Part shown: positions 8,617 to 17,642 of the stretch, piece by piece | How the letters are laid out: each line of letters begins with the position of its first letter | Numbering within the stretch: position 1 is the stretch's first letter | NCBI RefSeq assembly: GCF_900142925.1 | Contig: NZ_FRCN01000001.1 | Location: 186,001 to 250,000, forward strand | Length of the DNA stretch: 64,000 nt | Reading direction: 5' to 3' | From: Chitinophaga sp. CF418 | GTDB lineage: Bacteria > Bacteroidota > Bacteroidia > Chitinophagales > Chitinophagaceae | Position numbers and translations under genes: made by a program | The notes under the pieces: model-generated | The model's database searches: none | Seen by the model: the letters and a program-made list of their open reading frames with translations, nothing else | Told to the model about the DNA's origin: nothing

Positions 8617-9633
8617 CTACTTCTCCTCCCCTAAAAACCGCACGATCGCATCCACTGCTATGACGGGCTGCTCCTCCGGTACAAAGTGCCCGGAGTTCTC
8701 CACTTTTACAAACGTCACGTCCACCGCTTTTTTCGGGAGTGTATACCGGAGCCACTCATACCCCGGGCCTCCAAGGGCCAATACCGGCATCGTCAGCTTG
8801 TCATAATGTTTATAATCTTCTATGTCGGTTGTAAATGCCTGGTACCAGGCATTGCCGGCGCGGATGGCGTCCGGGGTGTTATAAGCAGCCGCATATACAG
8901 CGTGGTCAAAGGCAGACATGGCGCTATCGTTCTTCAACAGGTAATGAAAGACCGCCTGCTGGAAAACAGCTGCATGTCCTGCCAACAAAGCTTCCGGGAG
9001 ACCATGGAGCTGGTTGAATGCAAACCACCACACATAAGGACGGGCGGGATCCAGTTTGTCAGTAGGTGTTCCGGCTGCAGGCAGCATGGGAATGGCGGCA
9101 AACGTTTCATCAGGATGGGGCACATCGATCATGATGAGCTTTTCTACCAGGCCGGAATGATTGGCCGCAAGACTAAACGCCACCTGTGCTCCGATGTCAT
9201 GACCGGCCACAAAGGCTTGTTGGTAACCAAGGGATTGCAGCAGCGCCGCGATATCGCCCGCCACCGTCTTTTTATCATAACCATCCGCCGGACGGCCGGA
9301 GGCGCCCATGCCGCGATAATCTACGGCGATCACCGTATAATGTTGTTGCAGCGCCGGCATCATTTTATGGAATGACCACCACGTTTGCGGCCAGCCGGAA
9401 AGCAGCAGCAGTGGCTTTCCGGCGCCACCTATAACATAGTGGATCCTGATACCGTTTACGGTAGCATAACCATTGCGAAACCCGGGAAGTTGCTTCACCA
9501 AGGCCTCATCGGAGATCTTGTTGTGGATGATGGATGCCTTGTGTTGTTGTCCCATCACGTCCGTGATCATCATTGTACATAAAAGCAGTAATGCCATTGC
9601 AATACCACTTGCTTGTCTTTTAATGTGCTTCAT
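8617..9633 (-). CDS. exported alpha/beta hydrolase, epoxide-hydrolase-like
   Basis: 338 residues from the ATG at 9633; the open frame runs further up, but this start gives a clean signal peptide (MKHIKRQASGIAMALLLLC). The hydrolase core shows LLLSGWPQTWWSF (oxyanion-hole region, HGxP-like), the nucleophile elbow VAGHDIGAQVAF with Asp as nucleophile, and a C-terminal catalytic His in NSGHFVPEEQP. Asp as nucleophile points to the epoxide hydrolase/haloalkane dehalogenase branch rather than esterases. Probably periplasmic. An FNR-type box (9711-9724) and a -7-like box (9658-9665) lie upstream with the same spacing as at four neighbouring promoters. Substrate unknown. Confidence 0.85.
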   Translation of the reverse strand: MKHIKRQASGIAMALLLLCTMMITDVMGQQHKASIIHNKISDEALVKQLPGFRNGYATVNGIRIHYVIGGAGKPLLLLSGWPQTWWSFHKMMPALQQHYTVIAVDYRGMGASGRPADGYDKKTVAGDIAALLQSLGYQQAFVAGHDIGAQVAFSLAANHSGLVEKLIMIDVPHPDETFAAIPMLPAAGTPTDKLDPARPYVWWFAFNQLHGLPEALLAGHAAVFQQAVFHYLLKNDSAMSAFDHAVYAAAYNTPDAIRAGNAWYQAFTTDIEDYKHYDKLTMPVLALGGPGYEWLRYTLPKKAVDVTFVKVENSGHFVPEEQPVIAVDAIVRFLGEEK

Positions 9634-9657
9634 ACCAATAGCTGTTTTTGTGATGTG

Positions 9658-9665
9658 CAAAATTC
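9658..9665 (-). promoter_or_regulatory. -7-like box GAATTTTG for the hydrolase gene
   Basis: Minus-strand octamer matching nAnnTTTG (first T of TAnnTTTG replaced), 24 bases before the ATG at 9633. It is separated by exactly 45 bases from the FNR-type box at 9711-9724. Confidence 0.5.
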
Positions 9666-9710
9666 CGCTACCAGCAATGGAGATGCATTGACAAAAGCTA
9701 TAAACCAGCA

Positions 9711-9724
9711 TTGACTAATATCAA
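9711..9724. promoter_or_regulatory. FNR-type box upstream of the hydrolase gene
   Basis: TTGACTAATATCAA, nine of ten fixed positions of TTGAT-N4-ATCAA. It sits just past the 3' end of the histidine kinase gene and 77 bases before the hydrolase ATG. Confidence 0.62.
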
Positions 9725-9725
9725 C

Positions 9726-12017
9726 CTACACCAGGATACGGCTTGGCGGGAACGTCATGTCAATCTGTAACCCGGCATCGCTATTGAATGTCACATTACC
9801 CCGTAGTTGCCGCACCAGGCCAATGATAAGACTAAGTCCGAAAGAGTCCGATGCCTGTGGGTCAAAACCGGGCGGAAACCCAGCACCGTTGTCACTAATC
9901 GATAAGGCCACCTGCTCATCGTCGGAATGCAATTGAATGCGGATGCGTGGCTGCACGGTGTGGGGCACTGCGTATTTGATGGCGTTTGTCACCGCCTCGT
10001 TGATGATAAGCCCGATGGGCACCGCCTGCGACACATCGAGGTCCGCATAGTCAAGCTCCATCTCCACGGTGACCAGATCGCGGATAGAAAAACTATCCTG
10101 CAGGAAATCCATTAGTTCACTGACATAGTAATTCATATTTACGCCGGAAAAGCTATCCGACTTATACAGTTTCTGGTGGATGAGGGAAATGGCCTGCATG
10201 CGGTTCTTGCTTTCGCGCAGCGCCTGCCGGGCCGTTTCGTTATGCAGATGGAGTGCCTGTGAATTAAGCAGGCTGATAACGATCTGCAGGTTGTTCTTTA
10301 CCCGGTGATGTACTTCCTTCAGCAGCCAGTCACGCTCATCGAGCAGCTGTTTCAGGGTAATGTTCCGTTGATTGATCTCAAACTGCTGTTGTTTTAACTG
10401 CAGGTTTGCGCGGCGTTTGATGTTGTACGCCCAGGCGCTGATCAGGAGCAGCGACAGTAGCAGGGCGCCTATGACATAGGATAAATTCCGTTTGGTGGCT
10501 TCATGTTGTATCAGTTCTTTCTGCTCATCGGTTTCCATCGTGAGCAACGAGATATGCTTTTCCTTCAGCTCCAGGTCACGGTCCTTTTGCTCCGTTTCAT
10601 ATTCCACTTTCAGATGCGCCAATTGCCGGTCGTGCTTTACCATAGCCATGGAGTCTGAATACAACATATACCGCTGGTAGTGCCGCATAGCGGCGATATA
10701 ATTCCCCTGCATGGAGTCCAATGTGAACCGGTGTTTCTCGATTGTTTTCCGGACCAGCATGGCAAGATTCGTAGTGGTGTAGGCTTCCATTTTGCGGATA
10801 TATTTTTCTGCCTGCGTGTAATTCCTGGTGGCCAGGAACATCTGGACAGTTTTACTGGTAATCCTGTGCTGCAAAGACGTCCACACCTGTTGATTTTCCA
10901 TCATCGGTTTTACTATCGGGAAATATCTCAGGGCAGCCGTGTAGTCCTTGCGTTCAATGTAAAGGGAGAACTGGCGGCGCTGCAGCATGTTTAAGATCCC
11001 GGGCCTGTTCGAAGGGGTGAGCGCAATGCCTTTGGTGATCACCTGCTGCGCCTTGTCGTATTGATGCAATTCTGTGTAGGTGTCAGCCAGGTTGGCTGCA
11101 AAGAATGACATAGCCTCCCTATCGTGCAAACGTTCCGCCACCTGGTAAGCTTTTTCTTCATAAGTGCCGGCTTCCGGGAACCGCTCTACTGCTTCATAAG
11201 TAATGCCCAACCGGTTGTAGATATTATACATAACGGCGGATGTATCATGGGCCTCTTCCGCCAGTTTTTTCGCCAATAGCAGGTATTTGATTGCTTCCTG
11301 TAGATCGTCGAGGTTATACAGCACACCGCCTAACAGGCAGTAAACATCCTGTAATTGGGTGTAATGAAGGTCCTGGTATAATGCAAGGGATTGTTTGAGG
11401 CAGTGTAAAGATTTAGCAAATTCCTCATTGGCCCGCAGTACATCCCCGTAATATTTGAGAGCGTCTGCCAGCTTGAGGTCACGTTGCCCATGTAATCTTA
11501 ATTGTTCAACATACAAGCCATAATAATGCGCTTTGGGTTTTACCTGTTGCTGGTCAACAACGTCAAACTGGAAGGCCTTTTCTTCATATACTTTTGCCAT
11601 GGCGGGCCAGGGTGATGCGCTGGATGCAAAGACCAGCGCCTTGTCAACGTATTGTCTTGCTTTCGCAGTATCCCCGTTCTCCCGGGAGATCTGCGCCAGC
11701 AGGGCCAGGCTACCCGCCTGTCCATCTGCATAAGCAATTTGTTTACCAAGCACCAGCGCCTGGGTGGCATACCCGGTAGCATAGCGGACATCTTCCTGCT
11801 CCGCACCTGGCTTATTAATGTAATAAGCTGCCAGTTGTTGTAACACATTGCATTTCGCCGTATCCGTGTGGCTTTTAACCAGGAGCGCCCTAAGGCTGTC
11901 GGCTGTGCGGGCCTGTTGTGCCCCGGCATGCAGGCATTGCAATAATAAACACATCAGTAGCACCCGCATGGTGCTGCCGGCAATAGGTATACGCATAAAG
12001 GCTGGATTGCATTTCAA
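9726..12017 (-). CDS. TPR sensor histidine kinase of the HisKA_2/HWE type
   Basis: 763 residues. A signal peptide (MRVLLMCLLLQCLHAGA) is followed by a large periplasmic part of about 430 residues made of tetratricopeptide-like repeats, e.g. NLDDLQEAIKYLLLAKKLAEEA. One membrane helix (VIGALLLSLLLISAWAY, about 510) and a coiled coil lead to the H-box EVHHRVKNNLQIV at about 572, typical of HisKA_2. The ATPase domain has the N-box NEAVTNAIKYAV and G-box ISDNGAGFPPGF. ATGs at 11996 or 11969 are possible alternative starts. No response regulator is adjacent; the nearest is the REC-sigma54 protein at 15719, a possible but unproven partner. Confidence 0.88.
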   Translation of the reverse strand: MKCNPAFMRIPIAGSTMRVLLMCLLLQCLHAGAQQARTADSLRALLVKSHTDTAKCNVLQQLAAYYINKPGAEQEDVRYATGYATQALVLGKQIAYADGQAGSLALLAQISRENGDTAKARQYVDKALVFASSASPWPAMAKVYEEKAFQFDVVDQQQVKPKAHYYGLYVEQLRLHGQRDLKLADALKYYGDVLRANEEFAKSLHCLKQSLALYQDLHYTQLQDVYCLLGGVLYNLDDLQEAIKYLLLAKKLAEEAHDTSAVMYNIYNRLGITYEAVERFPEAGTYEEKAYQVAERLHDREAMSFFAANLADTYTELHQYDKAQQVITKGIALTPSNRPGILNMLQRRQFSLYIERKDYTAALRYFPIVKPMMENQQVWTSLQHRITSKTVQMFLATRNYTQAEKYIRKMEAYTTTNLAMLVRKTIEKHRFTLDSMQGNYIAAMRHYQRYMLYSDSMAMVKHDRQLAHLKVEYETEQKDRDLELKEKHISLLTMETDEQKELIQHEATKRNLSYVIGALLLSLLLISAWAYNIKRRANLQLKQQQFEINQRNITLKQLLDERDWLLKEVHHRVKNNLQIVISLLNSQALHLHNETARQALRESKNRMQAISLIHQKLYKSDSFSGVNMNYYVSELMDFLQDSFSIRDLVTVEMELDYADLDVSQAVPIGLIINEAVTNAIKYAVPHTVQPRIRIQLHSDDEQVALSISDNGAGFPPGFDPQASDSFGLSLIIGLVRQLRGNVTFNSDAGLQIDMTFPPSRILV

Positions 12018-12088
12018 CAGGGGACAGCGACCATGGATGTTTCAACGCACAAAACAGTCAACCTAACACTTATTCCACAGACAAAATC

Positions 12089-12115
12089 AAAAGGCGTGGT
12101 ATTGCCACGCCTTTT
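12089..12115 (-). terminator. intrinsic terminator after the VOC-SnoaL gene
   Basis: Perfect 11-bp stem (12089-12099 with 12105-12115) with a 5-base loop. On the minus strand a T-rich tail (GATTTTGT) follows. It ends the leftward SDR/VOC operon before the kinase gene. Confidence 0.85.
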
Positions 12116-12141
12116 GTGTTAAGTGCAATACAGTATATTCT

Positions 12142-13125
12142 TTATTTGCTTACTGCATCCAGGAACGCGTACAGCGAAGTAATCCTGCCATTTTTCACCG
12201 TAATGAGGTCCATGCCTTTTACGCGCGCAGGATGGGCCTTATCGCCATAGTTCCAGTACAAGCGTACGGTGTTATGATTAGCATCGATCCTGGCCAGCGA
12301 AAAGCGGAAACCCGGGTGCTGTTGTTGCAGGTTGCTGATAAAAGTATTCAGTCCCTGCAGTCCTTCAGACACATAACCCGCATCTACAAATGCCACATCA
12401 TTGGCGTAGAGCGCGCTTAGGGTAGCCAGTCTTCCCGCGACGTCAGGGTTATTCCAACGCTGCAGGTGGGCGGCCGCCAGCTCTTGCAACTGCCGATGGC
12501 TGAGCGTATCACCAACCAGCGGAATGGATGTCACATCTCTGGGCGACCAAAGTCGCACGGCAGGGTGATGCTTTTCGTATTCTTTTCCATCCTGGTACGA
12601 TACCAGTTCCAGTTTGGCGCCCCACGGTGTAAGAAAATAAACCCAGGTCTCCCCTTTCGTATCGCCGGAGGGCATAGTGAATGGTTCCCCCAAAAAAGTA
12701 ACACCTTTTGCCTTGAGACACGCCATGCTGGCCTTAATATCTGTGGTGTAAAAGGCGATGTGCGAAGCGCCAAGGTCGTCTGCGCCGGGCTGCTGCTTAC
12801 TGCCCTGGCCCTGGTCATAATAGAACAATTCGATGTTGGCGCCATCGCCTGCGCGCGTCATCCGGATTGTTACCGGGCCTGTACCGGGTTGTATGTGATT
12901 GATCTTTTTCCAGTTACTATCCAGTGGCACAGGACCAATCTGAGTCACCGGGGTGAAGTCCAGCACCTCCGTAAAGAACCGGATAGCTTCTGGAAGATCA
13001 GGCACATTCATGCCTACGTGGTCCACTCCTTGTAGGCCGGCTTTGTTCTGCGCATGCAGGTCGCCGGCATGCAATGTGATAAACAATACGGCTACCATTG
13101 CCGTCATTTTACTAATGCGTTGCAT
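12142..13125 (-). CDS. exported VOC-SnoaL two-domain protein
   Basis: 327 residues with a signal peptide (MTAMVAVLFITLHAGDLHA). Residues about 30-185 form a glyoxalase/bleomycin-resistance (VOC) domain with the metal-binding style start VDHVGMNVPDLPEAIRFF and SHIAFYTTDIKASMACLKAKG. Residues about 205-327 form a SnoaL/NTF2-like domain (HLQRWNNPDVAGRLATLSALYANDVAFVDAG ... NHNTVRLYWNYG). The second half resembles the stand-alone protein at 15330. It lies 39 bases downstream of the SDR gene in the same direction and probably shares its promoter and FNR-type box. The reaction is unknown; both folds commonly handle small hydrophobic or electrophilic molecules. Confidence 0.83.
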   Translation of the reverse strand: MQRISKMTAMVAVLFITLHAGDLHAQNKAGLQGVDHVGMNVPDLPEAIRFFTEVLDFTPVTQIGPVPLDSNWKKINHIQPGTGPVTIRMTRAGDGANIELFYYDQGQGSKQQPGADDLGASHIAFYTTDIKASMACLKAKGVTFLGEPFTMPSGDTKGETWVYFLTPWGAKLELVSYQDGKEYEKHHPAVRLWSPRDVTSIPLVGDTLSHRQLQELAAAHLQRWNNPDVAGRLATLSALYANDVAFVDAGYVSEGLQGLNTFISNLQQQHPGFRFSLARIDANHNTVRLYWNYGDKAHPARVKGMDLITVKNGRITSLYAFLDAVSK

Positions 13126-13164
13126 ATATTTCGTTTGCTGTTGCTGTTGATTCGTTAAACCTGT

Positions 13165-14022
13165 TTATTCGCTGTATGCCGCCAGCCATTTTGCCTTAAT
13201 GTCTGCGCGGGCGTTGATAAATTCTTTATCGGTGCCTTGCGCGATAGCGTCCAGCGGGAAGCGCAGCGGCCGGGTGCCGGCTTTCATTTGCACGAGCTCC
13301 AGAATGCCATCTGCAATGGTTTGCGGGTTCATTTCGAACTTCGCCATCTTTCCAAACAAGGCGGCGCCCAATGCATTGAATTGCTCCTGCGCGCCGGGTC
13401 CATAAGCATCAATGATATCGGAACGATCCGCATCAATGCCTGTCTTGGCGCCATTGGTCATCTCCGTAGGATACACACCCGGCTGGATGCTTACGTTCTC
13501 AATGTTAAAACCGGCCAGTTCCGCCTGGGCACCTTCCGTAATACTTTCCACTACGAACTTGGAAGCCAGGTAAGGTACCATGAAAGGCAATGTATGCCCG
13601 CTCGCGCCGGACGTAATGTTGATGATCAGGCCACTTTTTTGCGCCCGCATAACAGGCAACACCGCCTGGTAAGTGCGTAGGGTACCGTATACATTCACTT
13701 CAAACATGCGACGCACCTGGTCTATTGAATAGGCTTCCATCAACCCGAACCCGCTTACTGCAGCGTTGTTCACCAATACGTCGATGCGGCCTGCTGTTTT
13801 TAACGCCTGCTCAAACGCCTGTTGTACGGAAGCGTCGTCTGTGATATCAATTTCAATAACGGAGATGTTGGGTAGCTGGGCCAATTCTGCAGCTGCTGCG
13901 GCATTCTTACCCTTTACACCGCGCATACCTGCCAATACATTATAGCCTGCTTGTGCCAGCGTTTTTGCAGTGAGTTTACCAAAGCCGGTGCTGGTGCCAG
14001 TGATGAAGATCGTTTGTGACAT
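13165..14022 (-). CDS. short-chain dehydrogenase/reductase
   Basis: 285-residue classical SDR. The cofactor loop TGTSTGFGKLTA is at the N-terminus, NNAAVSGFG at about 90, and the catalytic Ser and YxxxK are in NITSGASG and YLASK near residues 140-160. The C-terminal substrate region continues to residue 285. The Gly-rich loop TGxSxGFG is typical of NADP-preferring enzymes of the retinol/ketoreductase-like group. First gene of a two-gene unit with the VOC-SnoaL gene. An FNR-type box with perfect half-sites (14110-14123) and a -7-like box (14057-14064) precede it. Confidence 0.9.
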   Translation of the reverse strand: MSQTIFITGTSTGFGKLTAKTLAQAGYNVLAGMRGVKGKNAAAAAELAQLPNISVIEIDITDDASVQQAFEQALKTAGRIDVLVNNAAVSGFGLMEAYSIDQVRRMFEVNVYGTLRTYQAVLPVMRAQKSGLIINITSGASGHTLPFMVPYLASKFVVESITEGAQAELAGFNIENVSIQPGVYPTEMTNGAKTGIDADRSDIIDAYGPGAQEQFNALGAALFGKMAKFEMNPQTIADGILELVQMKAGTRPLRFPLDAIAQGTDKEFINARADIKAKWLAAYSE

Positions 14023-14056
14023 AGTAAATAAGTTTTTTTGTTATTGTTTGATGACA

Positions 14057-14064
14057 CAAAGTTG
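14057..14064 (-). promoter_or_regulatory. -7-like box CAACTTTG for the SDR operon
   Basis: Minus-strand nAnnTTTG octamer 34 bases before the SDR ATG, exactly 45 bases from the FNR-type box at 14110-14123. Confidence 0.5.
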
Positions 14065-14109
14065 GAACACTGGCAGCCGCTGCACATTGATATTTAATAG
14101 AAAACGACA

Positions 14110-14123
14110 TTGATAAATATCAA
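14110..14123. promoter_or_regulatory. FNR-type box, perfect half-sites, upstream of the SDR operon
   Basis: TTGATAAATATCAA matches TTGAT-N4-ATCAA at all ten fixed positions. It lies 87 bases upstream of the SDR start. Confidence 0.7.
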
Positions 14124-14145
14124 CAACAACAACACGCATGAATGC

Positions 14146-14177
14146 AAAAAGCCCCGCCATTCCCGGCGGGGCTTTTT
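14146..14177 (-). terminator. intrinsic terminator after the SphA-like gene
   Basis: A GC-rich 8-bp stem (14151-14158 with 14165-14172) flanked by AAAAA and TTTTT, giving 13 paired bases and a U tail in either direction. It lies just beyond the stop of the leftward gene at 14219. Confidence 0.9.
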
Positions 14178-14218
14178 AAAACGGCGCCTACGGAAAAGCG
14201 CAGGATAAAATGATGTAG

Positions 14219-15172
14219 CTATTTACTGAGGGGAATGGCCACGCGCAAGGTGGGCCGGAAACCGGCGGACCGGTTCTGTACAGCGGTTTCAAAAAATGAC
14301 TTGACCTCCATTAAGCCACCACGGGGAAAGAAATACGCCAACCCGAGGCCATAACCTAATACCCGCTCACGGGTGTTGCTGATACCATACTGAGTGGCAT
14401 AGTAGCTGGCCTGCCCATCGTAACGGTCCTGGTTGAATTGCCCCAGGAAATACACCGCAGCTGCTACTTTCAGCGCAGGCAGGATGGAATAGTCCACGGA
14501 GTAGTTGCCATTGTAAAATGCCCCGGGTTGCTCCCTGGTGTCCATTATGCGGGCATTGTAATTAAGCTGGTTACGGGAGCTGATACTGAACTTTGAATTC
14601 AGCAGTAATGTAAACGCATGGTATACACCAAAGGAATAAAGGTGTGCAGAAGGATTGATGGCATACCTGGTATTGTAGGCGCCAAGCGGCAAACTGATAT
14701 CCATTTCCGTACGATGGGAAAAAGCCTTCCCGAAAAGCTTGCGGTCAGACCACTGTATCGCAGTCCCCAAAATAGGGTCTCCCCACACCGCTGGATTCGT
14801 GGAAGGAGTCGCAGCACCAGCATTCGAGGCACTTACCTGTGCCAGCGGAAAGATGGCAGTAAACCCCAGGTTGCCACCCAGCGCCTTTACGTTTGAAAGA
14901 TAGATCAGTTGATGCAGGGTGACCAGCGAGTTTACTTTCAATGCAACGGGCGCCTTCTTTCCATGCTGATCATAAATGCCGCGGGTCTGGAATACCTGTA
15001 CATAGCCCTGGTATACAAAACCAGGTTTTCCGGCAATGCCATCAAAAACATTTGCAAGACCAAGATTGGTAGGTGGCAGCGCTGGGTCTTGCGCAAAAGC
15101 ACGCCCGCCCACGGCCAGCAATGCAGCCAGCAGCGAAATACGGTAGTATGCGGAGATCTGTATTGTTTTCAT
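14219..15172 (-). CDS. SphA/phenol-degradation-type outer-membrane protein
   Basis: 317 residues with a signal peptide ending AVGGRAFAQ. The alternating, aromatic-rich beta-strand pattern and segments such as FDGIAGKPGFVYQGYVQVFQ, GNLGFTAIFPLAQVSA and EMDISLPLGAYN resemble the Phenol_MetA_deg/SphA family, beta-barrels encoded next to catabolic genes and thought to admit hydrophobic substrates. A consensus -7 box (15177-15184) lies so close to the ATG that the transcript would be essentially leaderless. It shares the FNR-type box at 15230-15243 with the divergent SnoaL gene. This fits a transport role for the same compound handled by the neighbouring hydrolase, SDR and VOC proteins (inference). 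Confidence 0.77.
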   Translation of the reverse strand: MKTIQISAYYRISLLAALLAVGGRAFAQDPALPPTNLGLANVFDGIAGKPGFVYQGYVQVFQTRGIYDQHGKKAPVALKVNSLVTLHQLIYLSNVKALGGNLGFTAIFPLAQVSASNAGAATPSTNPAVWGDPILGTAIQWSDRKLFGKAFSHRTEMDISLPLGAYNTRYAINPSAHLYSFGVYHAFTLLLNSKFSISSRNQLNYNARIMDTREQPGAFYNGNYSVDYSILPALKVAAAVYFLGQFNQDRYDGQASYYATQYGISNTRERVLGYGLGLAYFFPRGGLMEVKSFFETAVQNRSAGFRPTLRVAIPLSK

Positions 15173-15176
15173 AGCG

Positions 15177-15184
15177 CAAACCTA
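15177..15184 (-). promoter_or_regulatory. -7 box TAGGTTTG for the SphA-like gene
   Basis: Full match to TAnnTTTG on the minus strand, 4 bases before the ATG at 15172. It is exactly 45 bases from the FNR-type box. Confidence 0.65.
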
Positions 15185-15229
15185 CCATGCCATGCCAGCT
15201 GGCGGAATGATAAAAGCCAGGAAATAGTA

Positions 15230-15243
15230 TTGACATTTGTCAT
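15230..15243. promoter_or_regulatory. shared FNR-type box of the divergent SphA/SnoaL promoters
   Basis: TTGACATTTGTCAT, eight of ten fixed positions of TTGAT-N4-ATCAA. A -7-like box lies exactly 45 bases away on each side (15177-15184 leftward, 15289-15296 rightward), so one site could serve both genes. Confidence 0.6.
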
Positions 15244-15288
15244 CGGAAATTTATATCAATAATCAACAACATTGCATCCGGCAATAGC

Positions 15289-15296
15289 AATCTTTG
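15289..15296 (+). promoter_or_regulatory. -7-like box AATCTTTG for the SnoaL gene
   Basis: Plus-strand nAnnTTTG octamer 33 bases before the ATG at 15330, exactly 45 bases after the FNR-type box at 15230-15243. Confidence 0.5.
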
Positions 15297-15329
15297 CAGT
15301 GTAAAACAACTCACTAAAAACACCGCTAT

Positions 15330-15686
15330 ATGGAATTCCGGGAACAACAGCTCATTAAAAAACACTTTGCCATCTGGAGCGAAAGAGACGCCGCCAAACG
15401 GGCAACCCTCATCACTGAAGTGTATACGGACGACGTGGAAATAACAGACCCACACTTCGTGGTGCATGGCCATGGCGACTTGCAACAACTGATCACCAAC
15501 CTGCAGGCAAAATTTCCTGAACGTGCATTCCGTTTGCGCCGGCCCATTGAAGGCCACCACAACGTAGCGCGCTTGTTCTGGCAGTTTGGAACAGCCGACA
15601 TGCCCGCGCAGGAAACAGGCCAGGACGTGTTCGTACTTGAAAACGGAAAAATCCGGCAGTTGCTCATCTTCATCGATGCGAGATAG
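15330..15686 (+). CDS. SnoaL/NTF2-like small protein
   Basis: 118 residues forming one cone-shaped NTF2/SnoaL domain: an N-terminal helix ([20 protein letters not shown]), [15 protein letters not shown], and the strand pair [13 protein letters not shown]. The last segment matches NHNTVRLYWNYG in the fusion protein at 12142, so the two are paralogues. Unlike the fusion it has no signal peptide and should be cytosolic. Divergent from the SphA-like gene and followed after 32 bases by the REC-sigma54 activator gene, with which it may be cotranscribed. Function not predictable from the sequence. Confidence 0.82.
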   Translation: MEFREQQLIKKHFAIWSERDAAKRATLITEVYTDDVEITDPHFVVHGHGDLQQLITNLQAKFPERAFRLRRPIEGHHNVARLFWQFGTADMPAQETGQDVFVLENGKIRQLLIFIDAR

Positions 15687-15718
15687 TCTTTAAGTTTGTT
15701 ATTTTGTACAACGGGGAT

Positions 15719-17635
15719 ATGAAAGAGCATGTATTAATTGTAGAGGATGAATATGTACTGGCCAATGACCTGCGCCTCTTGCTGGAGCAGGCCGGCTACC
15801 GGGTATGCGCAATCGAAGACACCATAGCAGGCGCCCGGAAAGCAGTACTGCAGCATCGTCCATCCTGGGTGCTGTTAGACATCCTGTTGCAGGACGATGC
15901 CATGGGTACAGACCTCGCGGCATTTCTCACGGAACAGAACGTGGGCTTCATCTACATCTCTGCCAGTACCGACCAGCGTATACTGGAAATAGCCAAACAA
16001 ACCCAGCCCGATGGGTTCCTGGTAAAACCCGTACGTGAACGCGACCTGCTCATGATGCTGGACATCGCACGCAACAAACATAAGCAACATCTGGAAGTGG
16101 CCTCTCAGCGGGAACTGTCGGTACAGCACCAGTTACAACAGCTGGTAGAAAACAACTTCAGGCTGGAGCAGGCCCTTACCCTCATGCCCAGCATTTTCCA
16201 GGCGCTGGTACCCTTTGATTTCATGGGCTACGAATTGCTGTTCCCGGGCACACACCTTACCAAAGGCAACAACTTTGTAAGAGTGGGTTTCAACGAATAC
16301 CAGCTGGCGGGCAAACAGGAACTGGTCACCATGCTGGGCAAAGGCCGCACGTTACAGCGACAATCCCTGCAACCGTCGGTGGCCAGCCATATTTACAACC
16401 ACACCGCCTTCAGCCGCCTGGCGAAGAAGGATGGACTGGAACTTGCCCTTCACGAGCGTTTTGATATTAACGCCTGCCTGCAGTACGTGATATCCCTGGG
16501 TAAAATAGACGTGGTACTGACCTTCTACAGCAAGCGGCCGGACGCTTACATGGCACGGCATTTATCCCTGCTGGACAGCGTCCGGAAAGGACTCACCGCA
16601 TTGTTCAATAAAATACAGGCTGCCAATGGGAGTTTTGCAACCGGCAGCAAAAAGGCCCCGGAGCTTACCGCAGCAAGCAGCCGTTTTGAAGGCTTATTGG
16701 GTAAAAGTCCCCGCCTGCTGCATGTGCTGGATGAAATAGAAACCGTGGCCAATACGCCAGTGTCTGTACTGGTGCTGGGAGAAAGCGGTACCGGCAAAGA
16801 ATTGGTGGCAAGGAACATTCACCAGCTTTCGTCCCGGCAGGGCCGCCCTTTTGTGGTTGTAAACTGTGCCAACCTCCCAGCGGAGCTGATCGAATCGGAA
16901 TTATTTGGTCATGAAAAAGGTGCCTTCACCGGCGCATATGATAAGCGCACTGGCAAGTTTGAACAGGCCGATAGCGGCACTTTATTTCTTGATGAAATAG
17001 GCGAAATGCCCCTGGCCCTGCAAGGAAAACTGCTACGCGTGCTACAGGAAAAAGAACTGGAGCATGTGGGCGGCAACAACGTGGTGAAAGTGGATGTAAG
17101 GATCATTGCTGCCACCAACAAGCACCTGGAAAAAGAAGTCGCGGAAGGCCGCTTCCGGCTGGACCTGTTCTTCCGGCTCAATGTATTTCCCTTGACGCTT
17201 CCTGCATTGCGCGAGCGGAAAGAGGATATCCCCTTGCTCAGCACTGCTTTTCTGGAGCAGGCTGCCAGCCGCATGGGCCGCTTACCCGCACCCACTCTAA
17301 GTACGGACGCCATCCGCAAACTGAAGGCATACCAATGGCCAGGCAATATCCGCGAGCTGGAAAACCTCATGGAGCGCCTCGTGATAAAATGCCGTAACCC
17401 GCTGATCACCGAAACAGATCTTCCCGAACTGAAAAATAAACCGTTGCCAGGCGATGGGCCGGACCAAACCCTTTCCGGTAAAGAAGCAGAATACATCATT
17501 TCCGTGTTGAAAAAATGCAATGGTAAAATATTCGGCAATGGCGGCGCCGCCGAAATACTTGGTCTTCCTCCCAGCACCCTTACTTCCCGCATCAAAAAAC
17601 TGGGGATCAAAAAAGACCTCTACTTCAAAGGCTGA
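15719..17635 (+). CDS. REC-GAF-sigma54 activator (NtrC-type response regulator)
   Basis: 638 residues from the ATG at 15719; a TTG further up is less likely. The receiver domain (1-120) has the acidic pair E9-D10, phosphoacceptor D54 in LLDI and lysine in VKPV. A middle region of about 135-320 looks like a GAF-type sensor. The AAA+ domain carries Walker A GESGTGKE, the sigma54-contact loop GAFTGA, Walker [12 protein letters not shown], and [22 protein letters not shown] Fis-type helix-turn-helix closes the protein ([21 protein letters not shown]). It therefore activates RpoN promoters after phosphorylation. The partner kinase is not adjacent; the TPR kinase at 9726 is a candidate. Confidence 0.92.
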   Translation: MKEHVLIVEDEYVLANDLRLLLEQAGYRVCAIEDTIAGARKAVLQHRPSWVLLDILLQDDAMGTDLAAFLTEQNVGFIYISASTDQRILEIAKQTQPDGFLVKPVRERDLLMMLDIARNKHKQHLEVASQRELSVQHQLQQLVENNFRLEQALTLMPSIFQALVPFDFMGYELLFPGTHLTKGNNFVRVGFNEYQLAGKQELVTMLGKGRTLQRQSLQPSVASHIYNHTAFSRLAKKDGLELALHERFDINACLQYVISLGKIDVVLTFYSKRPDAYMARHLSLLDSVRKGLTALFNKIQAANGSFATGSKKAPELTAASSRFEGLLGKSPRLLHVLDEIETVANTPVSVLVLGESGTGKELVARNIHQLSSRQGRPFVVVNCANLPAELIESELFGHEKGAFTGAYDKRTGKFEQADSGTLFLDEIGEMPLALQGKLLRVLQEKELEHVGGNNVVKVDVRIIAATNKHLEKEVAEGRFRLDLFFRLNVFPLTLPALRERKEDIPLLSTAFLEQAASRMGRLPAPTLSTDAIRKLKAYQWPGNIRELENLMERLVIKCRNPLITETDLPELKNKPLPGDGPDQTLSGKEAEYIISVLKKCNGKIFGNGGAAEILGLPPSTLTSRIKKLGIKKDLYFKG

Positions 17636-17642
17636 CCGGTGG

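Noticed and set aside
8466..8663. 65-codon open frame as an intact small gene
   Set aside because: The transposase-like residues continue in other frames, so it is better read as a frameshifted relic; its last third also overlaps the hydrolase gene.
15661..15720. Separate promoter of the sigma54 activator gene at TATTTTG near 15702
   Set aside because: One base short of TAnnTTTG and no upstream element; read-through from the SnoaL gene is as likely.
17520..17642. Upstream extension of the Crp/Fnr frame into the sigma54 activator gene
   Set aside because: The added residues are the out-of-frame reading of the activator's helix-turn-helix; starts at 17643 or 17709 are more sensible.
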